Source: Limnoperna fortunei
Taxonomy: Eukaryota; Mollusca; Bivalvia; Mytilida; Modiolidae
Assembly (NCBI GenBank): GCA_944474755.1
Contig: OX104124.1
Coordinates: 28,122,452-28,186,451 of the forward strand
Direction of reading: 5' to 3'
DNA length: 64,000 nucleotides
A program made the position numbers and the translations under genes. A model generated the notes under the pieces. It was not told the origin of the DNA. It was given only the letters and a program-made list of their open reading frames with translations, and ran no database searches. Shown piece by piece: positions 11,640 to 23,000 of the stretch (the first letter of the stretch is position 1; every line of letters starts with the position of its first letter).

Positions 11640-12640
11640 TCATGCACCCGTTTAAAACTTTCAAGTCAAGCAAACCCCAAATACCCGTGCAAGCTTTTAA
11701 CCAATGAAAACCTGTCCAGTATCTATAAATATTTATACACATGCAACTGTTTGTTTACAAACAATATTCGATTATGTTTACCTTTAATAAATATATCAGT
11801 CACAGCCTAACAGGTCACATATCATGTACGATTTTGTTGTTCCTCTATCAAAGTGTGTCAATGCAAAAACAATAAACGAGAAACGTGATCAAGCGAACTA
11901 AAAGTTATAAAAACATGTACCTGCGCATGCATCATCATATATTCTTCAGTCAAGACATCGTCAAATCCGTTGATATTCATTTTGATTTCCATTGTCCAAA
12001 ATCCAATGATATTCATTTTAATAGCATCAAAGAGACATTACCGTCAATTATTAGTTTTCTTTTTTTAATTCACTTATCAAGGTCCACATTCACACATCAA
12101 TACAAGCTCCAGTTTTCCACCGATATTGAATCTGGCGCTTCGCAAACTTTTACCTTGACACTTCCCAGTTAATGATACAATTGGGTTATTTATTGAACAG
12201 AAGACGATTTAAATTTTAAAAATATAAATTTTTGCTGTTATTTAATATATAATAATGTTTTGTTATTTTTATTAATTAAATGTTCAACAAAAATATAGTT
12301 TGGTTTTATGTAAACTTTGGTTATAAATCCCGAATGGGCTGCGATCGTTGAAGCGTCATAAAAGTAATGATGGGTGGACAAACAATATTTATTCAATATA
12401 TTTTGGTTTTATCAATAATAACGTAATTTGACCAATTCCCGAGTGTAATTTTGTTTTATAAAAACCATAAATAAAAAGGATTTTTTTAAATAGTATGCGT
12501 TCACTTAAAACGCGTATTTTCCAAAGAAAAACGAATAACTTCAACACGTTTCCAAAAAAATTACGGCTACATAGTTCTTTCTTAAATATTTGTTTTTCCT
12601 GTTAAATATTCCCAATTTAAGATGTGAGCTTCACTATAAA
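11640..12640. other. AT-rich intergenic stretch, nothing recognised
   Basis: Apart from short chance frames (such as 11885-12172) I see no protein similarity, splice-bounded exon or clear repeat structure here. Confidence 0.4.
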
Positions 12641-12641
12641 A

Positions 12642-12718
12642 GTTATTCCGTCTTAGACAGGGTATATAATGTCACATTCATGGCTTATATTCCATATACC
12701 CTGTCTGAACGGAATAAC
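12642..12718. repeat. Short inverted repeat (foldback, 77 bp)
   Basis: GTTATTCCGTC-TTAGACAGGG on the left pairs with CCCTGTCTGA-ACGGAATAAC on the right around a loop of about 30 bp. It lies upstream of the Tc1 remnant and might be a solo terminus or a small MITE. Confidence 0.65.
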
Positions 12719-13009
12719 ATATAATGTAACATATAATTATAAGGTTATGTAAAAAATATGTAGAAACGCACTGTACTAGATGATAGATTTTCGGTCGGAT
12801 GCGTTCACTGAAGGTGTAAAAATTCCTCGAATATGATTTTATTACAAATTTTACGTGGCGAGTACGTTTTGCATCAACAACCTCGACCACTGAAAATATT
12901 GATTAGTTATTTAATATTTAAAATTTAGTCTTCTTAATACATTCCACAAAAGGTACCATCATATTTCCAACATTCCTAGGTTAACAAAATCATCTTTCAG
13001 GTCAATGGG

Positions 13010-13604
13010 GTGGTTTTTGCGGCGAAACTGAAGAAAATCTGGTTAAGTGACGAGTCACGGTTCCTGCTACAAAGGTGTGATGATAGAAAAAGTCTTTATC
13101 GCCGACGAAATGATCAATTCGTTCAGTCTTGTGTCCAGGAAGTAAATAGATTTGGAGTAGGTAGTGTCATGATGTGGGCGGAGATCTCAGATGACAGAAA
13201 AACAGAGCTTGTGTACGTACCACACAACTTATCGGCTCAGCGGTACTGAGATGACATCTTTCAAACTACATCTTCTTCCAATTATTGACCACCAGATGGA
13301 GTTTTTCCAATAGGACTATGCTAGACCGCACAGAGCTTAACTAACGAGAGACTTTCTTGAGCGGAATAACATTAATGTTTTGCCGTGGCTTTCAAAATCG
13401 CCGGATTTAAATCCCATCGAACATCAATGGGACCAATTGGACAAACGTGTGCGCCAGCGCCAACCACCACCGCAGATCCCCAATCTACTTCGAAAGATGT
13501 TGCAAGAGGAAAAACGAACAATACCTAACAATAATTTTCGTGTTTTGATAGAATCATGCCGATGCAGACCAGAGTTAGCCTCTCGAGGTGGTCATACACG
13601 TTAA
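13010..13604 (+). pseudogene. Tc1/mariner-type transposase remnant (DDE)
   Basis: Catalytic part of a Tc1-like transposase. The first Asp is in WLSDESRF. VMMWAEIS is the usual GGGSIMVWG-like block. A disrupted ARPH...RDFL block carries the second Asp region. The C-terminal LPWLSKSPDLNPIEHQWDQLDKRVR holds the D34E-type end with its Asp and Glu. Stops and frameshifts at about 13248-13370 break the frame, and the N-terminal DNA-binding helices are missing. No terminal repeats were identified with confidence. Confidence 0.85.
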
Positions 13605-13924
13605 TAATTTGCAGTTAACCGATAGTGACTTTCACCTGTGATTTGTACAGGCAGTGACTGTTACTTTGCATACAAGAAACATTTTAAGTGCATGTCGACC
13701 GTGTAGTTGTAAGATTTTTATTAAATGTCGCTTTTTCAAATATGTCAAAACCCAATATATGTACTAAAAGTACGAATCTGTCCGTTCTAACCTTTCTTGA
13801 TACTACGTCACTTTTTTTCTGATAAGAGTACCATTAAAACTGACGTGCCATTATGATAACACCACTGATACACTGTCCGTATCTACCACGACACCTGCCC
13901 CCTACAAGCTGCCTACGATAAAAC

Positions 13925-13932
13925 TATATATA
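13925..13932 (+). promoter_or_regulatory. TATA box of the mucin-like gene
   Basis: TATATATA lies 69 bp before the ATG at 14001. A transcription start about 30 bp downstream would leave a 5' leader of about 40-45 nt. Confidence 0.55.
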
Positions 13933-14000
13933 CATGCCTACACCATGCTACAATCCATATTGCTGGAATAAGAGAACAACCAAGGCAAATAATCTTCATT

Positions 14001-17000
14001 ATGAAGTTGATTTTGGCTGTTGTTCTTGTTTGCGGGTTACTTTTTAGTGGTAAGGATATACATAGCTGATGTGGTAATAAGTCAGATGGCATGGTATAAT
14101 TATAATTATTTAATGCACAGAATAATGTCTTGCTATTGTGTTATTTTGAGCTTTACTCAGAAAAAAAGTTATTTATTACATAAAAAATAGTTTAATCGCA
14201 TTTAACTGTTGTTTCCACTTTATATATGTTTATTTGTTCTTATGAAAAACATGTATGAGATAAAATCATTTGATTGTTACTGACATCAACATAGCTTAAG
14301 TAACGTTTTGAAATGTTGGCAACCAGAATGAACGTTCTTTCAAATGTGTTTTATAAGCAGATATGGAATTTGGAGTTGCTGAAAATTAAATAAGAGTAAT
14401 TATTTGTTTGTACAATGTGTACCTTTCGGTGAAATTGTCGCCAAGTAGGTAAGCGCTATGTGTACTCACATGTGTATGTGGGGAGCATTTTGTCACTTAA
14501 AAGATACTGACCCCTTTGAACACTTACATCTAAAATTTATTAAAGAAATACTAGGAATACACAGCAAAGCAACAAATGTTGCATGCTTATCAGAGCTTAA
14601 TAGACACCCACTTGTAGAAAAAGTAAAATTACTAGCTATAAAATTTTGGGATCATATTTCAAATTCAATAAATACATTAGTTAATAAAGTCTATAATAAT
14701 ATTCCTGATAACAATAAATGGATTACAACAATAAAAATGTGGGTTAAGAAACTAGGCTTTGGCTATTTAATTAATAATACTGAAAATATCGAATCTGCAT
14801 TAACATCAATTAAACAAAGACTCTATGACCATACATTACAAACTCAGAACAGCAGTATAGCTGAAAGTAAAAAGCTGTCTTTCTATAAAACTATTTACAG
14901 ACAAAACCAGAGACCTTTCTATGTAGATAACTGTAGATTCAGGTCAGATAGAACAACAATTTGTAAATTCAGAATAAGTGCCCACACTCTAGCAATAGAG
15001 AAAGGCCGATATCAAAATATTCCCCAAAACAACAGAATATGTCCAAAATGTGACACCGGTGCAATTGAAGATGAAATGCATTTCTTTGTTCATTGTCCGG
15101 CTTATACAACTTTTAGAAAAGAATTAATTATTAAACTCAAATGTTGTTTTAAGAATTTAGACTCATTAACTGACTACAAAATACCTTTAATTCTAAATAG
15201 CAGTTCTTTAATAGTACATAAAGCTTTAATTAAATACATAAACAATTGTCAAGGAAAAAATTAAATCATTATGGTCACCCTACATTTGTATGTAATTTGA
15301 AAAAAAACCACTTATATTTATATTGAAATAATGAAAGGCTTTCATGATTAAAATTATATATACATGCAGAATTAATGCATGATCCATTTTTGAGTTGCCA
15401 CCACCCAAGGTTTATTACTGTAATATATAGTCTTTACTTTCATTTGATTTAAGAATGTATGTTTATGTATTAATGTGTTATAACCATTTATTGTAAATGT
15501 GTTTTGACAATAAATAATTCTAATTCTAATTCTAATTCTCACTCGGTAAAAAAATCGACAAGTAGGTAAGCACAATGTGTACCCTCTCGGTGAAATAGTC
15601 GACAAGTAGGTAAGCAACGTTTTTGCTCACTCGTTGAAATAGTCAAACAGTTAGGTAAGCAAAGTGTGTAATCACTTATTTAACTAGTCGACAAGAATGG
15701 CATCATAATGTGTACCCCATTAGTGAAAAAGTCGAAAAGTAGGCCACCTATGTGTGTACCCACTCGGTGAAAAAGTCGAAAAGTAGGTAAGCAAAGCGTG
15801 TACTCACTTATTATTAAGACAAGAAGGGCAGCATTATGTGAACCCACTTGATGAAATATACGACAAGTTGGTAAGCACAGTGTGTCGCCTTTAGGTGAAA
15901 TAGTTGAAAAGTAGGTAAGCATAATGTACCCACAAGAAGGTAAGCACAATTTATAACCAGTAGGTGAAATAGCCGACTAGTAAGTAAACACAATATGTAC
16001 GCACTTGGTGAAATAGTCGATAAGTGGGTAAGCACAATGAATACTCTCTTGGTGAAATAGTCGAAAAGTAAGTAAGCACAATGTGTACCTAATCGGTGAA
16101 ATAGTCGAAAAGAAGGTAAGCAAAGCGTGTACTCACTAATTTTACTGCAAGACGCAAATTGCAGCACAAAGTGTACCCATTCGCTGAAGTAGTCGACAGG
16201 TAGGTTTATACAATGTGTACCCACGCGTTGAAATAGTCGGCAAGTAGGTAAGCACAATGTGTACTATTTAGGTGAAATGGTCGACAAGTAGCTGCATACG
16301 GTATATTGGTTGTTCGTAACAGTCTGAATGGTAGAATCAATTACTACATAGAACAAACTGGTATCTTTTCTCAACATGCAGAATATGATGCATCTTTTTT
16401 ATTTTATAGAGGTGGATATGTGTGGCAACATTCTGTGTCACCTGATGAAGCTTCAGGGAGGGTGTGGGTGTGGCTGCAATAACAGTATGTATATATTGAT
16501 AAATTGTTTTGATTTCTAATTAGCTTAACAGAAATTTGCAGTAGAGCTCAAGCTTTGCATTAAACAAAAATGAGAAATGACTTAACAAATAAATGACGAG
16601 TTTTGGTGACAAGGCTGACATTATGCAAAGCTTTATTTGTTTATAATTATATTCTTGCTGTAATTTTTTAATATTAAGTGCTTTAAAAAAATTACGTCAT
16701 CTCAGATAATATATCAATCGATATTTCCTCTGAGCGGACTACTTTCGGTATCCAATGTAAACAAAGATGGCGTCCTCCTAGCGTATCGTAAGGGAAAGGG
16801 AACAATGTTTTATCGGTCTCAATGAGTTCGAATTAAATCGATTGAGATTTCAAATAAAATATAATATACATAAAAATTGGGTTTGATTTTGTTGGGTTTT
16901 TTATATTAATATATACAGAACCAAAATTCCTTTTGAACTCTGTTTATATATTCCTACATTTTCCAGCTTTGGTACTGTTTGAGATCTAGATGGGTTTCTG

Positions 17001-20000
17001 TAACTGGTTTTGCAGCTGTAATATCGCAATGATTATTTATGAGAATCATAAGGATAAAACACGGTGTTTCAGGAAATTATCAATGTTTAAACTCCATCGA
17101 CTCCCTCACAAACTTGACATAAAGTGCTTCGGACTTTATTTAGTTTGTGAGTGAATCGCCGGAGTTTATACATTGATAATTTCCTAAAACACGGTGTTTA
17201 ATTAAGGATTGTTTTCAATTGCTGGTTAGATTATTGGTATAGACGACTTTGGGTCGGTTTACGCCAATAACCCGCGAAGCGGTTTATGTACAGCGTAAAC
17301 CCACCCAAAGCCGTCTATTTCCAATAATCTACCCAACATTTGAAAACAATTCTTATATTTTAGATTCAATTTTATGACAAAAAATAAAAAAAAACAATAT
17401 TTAACCAGTAGTCAAATAATATTTGTAATTAACAATTATTAGTGTCGTCACTTATTGTTTGCGGACGAATTCATATTTAGTCGACGTCATCAATACTTAT
17501 AGCGAGCACAGCTGCCCGCGAAGAGCGGTGAGCTCTACGACAATTACGTGTCATGTGATCAAAATAAAATCACGTGATTAAAATCTGCTTAATGCTGATA
17601 TTGATTTTTTTTCGTCCGGAAGGTGATATCGTCAAAAAAACTGGAACAAAGTGAATGAAGAAAAGTACTAAAAATAATTTTAAGAAAGACTTGAAAATAA
17701 AGTTGACATCGATAAAAAAATAAAATTAATGTTATATTTAAAATTAACAACAAACATTTCATACTCTTTTTTTTTCAATCTCTAAATCGATCTTTAAAAA
17801 CTGACAATCAACTCACACTTCATGTGACGTCACAGTTACAAAAGAAAAACGTCACGTGACCACTGGAATTTAGAGGCACTTTTAGGGTGATAGGAAGTAA
17901 CGTCAATTATGAAATGCACATTATATATTGATAATAAAGGACTATATTGTCTGTGCTCAAATTTTGGCAATGCCTACTCCATATTAATTCAATCTAATTA
18001 AAATTATATCTTCACTTGGCTCCCCCTTTTTGTTATTGTCGCCGAGAAGATCTAACAACATTCCATTACAGGTCAACTCAGATTGAACCTCTGTATTGAC
18101 CAATCAAAAACTGTCTTCCCTAACCTTTAATGTTGGGGAATCCTCTGTCATTGTTTGGAATCTTTCTGGCATTATTGTACCATTTTCATAAATAAACCCA
18201 AAGTTAAGATAAAAGCTTACTTTATTGGTTTATTTTTTGGGGAATACCCAATTTTTTCATTGGATAATATTTATATCAAAAGTTCAATCTGAGGTGACCA
18301 GTTATGGGATGTTGTTAGATCTTCATAGCGACAATAACAAAAAGGGGGAGCTAGTGAAGATTTAATTATAATTAGATTGATATTAATTATGACGTTAACA
18401 ATTTGTCACGTGCTGTAATACCAAGTTAGGTTATACGAAATGGACAATGTTGCTCAGCTATTGAGTATTTAAAGGAAATTAAAATATTCCTTATATGAAC
18501 ATTCACATGATATTTAAATTATGGATGAGGTGACCATGTAGAACTGAAGTGTTTGTTTTGGTACAAGATCTATATCAATTTATTCTTTAATGCTTGATTT
18601 ATAAAAATGGTGCTGAACTATTGAATTTAACGATATCTCCTCATTCAGCTACGAACTGTCAAATTTTTTGAAATTTTAAAGTTGATTGATACGGGAGACA
18701 TTTCAACAAGTTCAATTTTTTTAGCTATAAGCTACTACTCCATCTGGTGAAAATGCACGTGTTAAATGATAAAAATCAATAAAAGTGTGATGTTAATTTA
18801 TTTTAGATATCTTAAGTCTTCTAGCTATGGACAACCCTTGTGAATTGAATTCTCTGGTGACAATGTTTAAGTGTGGCGCAATGAATGTTATGACTGATCC
18901 CTTAAAAGGATGTCTGATATGTAAAGAATCGCTAGGTAGGTTTTCAACACCAATGTCATTCCATCACCTCTGCTCTGCATATATATTATTGTTAATCACT
19001 GCGGTCCAATGCCTCGGTTGTAATTACCCGCCTGTCAAAACTTAGGGTCAGGGTTACGAGTTTCACTACGCTTGACTACAATCCTAATTGACAAGGATCG
19101 CCAGCTTTCCTACCAAAGGTCGTGCTTTTATAACTTTACTTTTGTTAAAAGGATAAGAAGAAATAACTGAAATTATTCTGACTATTTCATGATATCAAAT
19201 CACTTAGTACAGTGAATAAAAACCATGTGTGGGCCTGTCAATTGTATTGAATTGTGGGGGTGTGGTATTAATATTTGCTACCATGATAATCGAGCTTCTT
19301 TTTATCTTTTGGAATACACATTCGGTACAACAACGATGTCTTCCGAAAGTCTGTTATGAAAATTTGCTGCCACAATAATACAAAGTTTGAATGATCTCCC
19401 TTTCACCGTTAGAATATGATAATAAATGCATTAATCGGATATTTTTCAGCCACAATTAGTTATAAGGGACCAATATGAAAATGATCGTTCGAAGACTTCT
19501 GACAAAATTGACTCTTTAATAGTTTTGAAGTTAAACAGTTGATAATAATATTTGTATATGAAGCTGTTTACTTTCAAAAGAAAGGGAAAATTTCAAGAGT
19601 TCAGAAACATGAAATGTATAACTTTATGATTTGGAAATGAGAATTTAACAGTCCAAAAACGTAGTGTTCGTATTATGTAAAGTCATTTTCGTATAAATCA
19701 CGCTTCCATGTGTTAAATGTTTTCTTACAAAATTGGTCACCTTAACAAAGTTAAAATTTGCTTTTAGAGTAAAACAATCATAATCGTAACCCGATATGTA
19801 AGAAATTAATATCGCGTTTTGGTTATCAAGGAGCGCGACGTGTGTACACTTAAATAAAATATACCCGATAAATCAATCATTGATAATAGAAAAAAACTTG
19901 TGTATTAAATTAAAATGCGCTTCTGAATACAAAACATACCACTAATTATATCAGTGGTCACATGCAGAAAAACAGCAAATCGATATAGTTACCAGAAACC

Positions 20001-23000
20001 AAATGATATTGTTTCGCGGCGGAATCTTCACAAATATACGAGTACTGGATTTGAAAGGACATCCTCACAACTGTTTATGTGTTTAGTATGGATATTCTCA
20101 TAGTTATGCGTGTGTTACGTAGCGACAAAAAATCCTGACTAACGTGCTTGCGTTGACTTAAGAACGAATCACAATTATTATGACAAATCAATTAAGTTAG
20201 CTGTGAAATATTCTTATCAATCTGTAGTTGTTCTGTTTTTATGAAGGCAAAGGTCATAATGAAATGACAACCTTGAAACCAGCAACTGCAGAAGCAACAA
20301 CGACTACATTGACAACAACGACTCCAGCGCCTACATCAACGACACCAGCGGTGACAACAGCCCAACCAACTACAACTACAAAAGCAACAACGACAGCACA
20401 AGCACAACAAACAACAACAATTATGAAACCAAACGGCAGCCAACAAACACAGACCAATGCTAGTGTAAACATCATAAATGCAAACAGCAAAACTAGTCAA
20501 ACTAGTCAATCAAACAATTTTATCAACAGTTTTGGGTCGGTTAACAATGGAAGTAACAACAGTTCTAGTACATCGTCCTCTCAATCCAGCAGCTCCGAAG
20601 GTCACACGTCTACAAGCAGCTCAAATCAAAATGGCACTTCTGCTGGATCTATAAGCGGAAGTGGAACTACAACAAATATTGAAACACATACTAGTACTTC
20701 CAATACAACACAAATAAATGACGGTCATACGGGAAATTTCAGTAACCATTTGGGACAAGGAAATAATGGGACACAAACTGTGATACATACCGAAACTCAT
20801 AGTACAAACATCAGTTCGGTCACTGGTAACAACGGCCAAAATGGGAATACTATAGGAGGCTTAAATATTACATACACAGAATCTCATACCAATAGTTCAC
20901 ACACGGAAACACATACTAATTCTGGAGGTTCTGGTGGAAATGGCAGTAATACTTCTTCATCAAGTTCTAGCAGCTCCTCAAGTAGTAGTTCAAGTACTAC
21001 TACAAGTAGTAGCAGTTCTAGCAGTAACAGTTCAAATACTACTGGAAATAACGGCCCAGGCAGTAACACTACTCACACCGAAACAAACAGTAGTATTACT
21101 AACAGTAGCAATAACACTATTGGAAATAATGGAACGAATGGGAATGTAGATGGATCTCATAATGCTGGCAATACCAACAATTTATCAAGCAATACAACAA
21201 CCCAAATCAATAACATTTACAACCAAAACTCTACCAACAATGGAAACCAAGGTTATGCTGGAAGTAATACGACAAACAATAGCAACAACAGTACCAACAG
21301 TAACAACTCTAGTAATGGTAGTACCACCTCTAATAATAGCAGTACCAACTCTAGTAATAACAATAGCAGCGTTAGTAGCAATAGCAGCAACAAAAGCAAC
21401 AACAGTACCAACACAAGTAACAACAACTCAAAACAAAATTCCAACAACGCAAGTAACACTTCCAACAACAGCACCAACCAAATTGTCAGTAGCACATCAA
21501 GCCAGAACAGCATTTACCAGACAAACCAGAGTTATACAAATCAATCAAGCACAAACCAAACTAACAGTCAACAAACACAGCAAACCACGAACAACAACAC
21601 AGAAAGCCAAACTTCGAAAAATTCATCTAATAGCAGTTCAAATCAGACAAACACTAATTCCTCAAACCAGCCGTCCAATAATAATACTATGCTTCTAACA
21701 ACACAACCAATCAACCCTACAACACATGCAGTTACGACAACTGTAATTTCTACAACACAAACTCCCAAGCCAACAACACATGCGGCCATAACACATGCCA
21801 TACCTACAACACAACCACCCAAGCCAACAGAACATGTAGTTACCACAACTGAAATGCCTACAACACAAACACCAAAGCCAACAACACATATAGTCACAAC
21901 ACAAACTCCAAAGCCAACAACACATGCCGCCGTAACACATGCAATACATACACCACAACCACCAAAGCTAACAACACATGCAGTTACCACAACTGAAATG
22001 CCTACAACACAAACACCAAAGCCAACAACACATATAGTCACAACACAAACTCCAAAGTCAACAACACATGCCGCCGTAACACATGCCATACCTACAACAC
22101 AACCACCAAAGCCAACCACTCATGTAGATACAACAAGTGAAATTCCTACAACACAAACACCAAAGCCAACAACACACGCAGTTACAACACATCCCATAAC
22201 TACAACACATAAAGCTACAACTTCCATACCTACAACCACACACAAAGTTGTTGAAACCCATCGCCCAGGACCAACTCCACCCACCATCCCACCTACGACC
22301 CAAGCACCATCTACAACGCATAAAATTGTCAAAACACATCAACCAGGACCAACTCCTCCTACTATTCCACCAACGACTCATGCCCCATCTACAACACACA
22401 AAATTGCCAGAACAAATCAACCAGGACCAACTCCACCAACAATGCCTCCGACAACACATGCCGGTCCGACGCCTCCTACAATGCCAAAAAGCACTGCAGG
22501 GCCAACTCCGCCAACAATGCCGGGTGCGACAGCAAGACCAACACCGCCTACTGTGATGTTGACCAAAGACGGTTCTGTTGGTTTAACTACAGCAGCCCCT
22601 AAAAGCGTGATAAAGACAACGACGCCGGGTATGTACTGTAAAGTTGTTAGTTTTATTGGACATAGACAGTTCTAATAATTATTCTGAGCACGAATCGGTT
22701 AAAATATTCTGTAACAAAATTTACATACAACTCCGTATTATAGATTTTAAAAAGATGAACTAGAACAGTATGTTTTAATAATTGTTAGATGTGAAAATAT
22801 TTATTGACTAATACAAGTTTCTAACAGTTAACCATAGTTGTATAAATATGATGAAAAAAGTGTTTGTCCCTTTTTCTAGATAATAAAATAGGAGAGATTT
22901 TATGCATATAATAAACTATTTAACTGTTTCACTGAATTGCTACATACTTTCTAATCTTTTTAATGTCTTTGAAGTTTCACTGATATTTCTACAACACCTT

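Noticed and set aside
15680..16257. Minus-strand frames with CLPTCRLFH repeats
   Set aside because: They are translations of the 44-bp minisatellite in intron 1.
14421..16310. CRISPR-like array
   Set aside because: The unit is a diverged head-to-tail minisatellite without unique spacers, and the genome is eukaryotic; the same holds for the other arrays.
20228..20246. Alternative exon 4 start at the AG of 20226-20227
   Set aside because: With the phase-1 donor at 18935 it leads to a TGA within a few codons; the AG at 20245-20246 keeps the frame.
20254..22459. Reverse-strand frames across the mucin exon (Val/Cys- and Leu-rich)
   Set aside because: They mirror the ACA/ACC/CCA codon bias of the mucin frame on the other strand.
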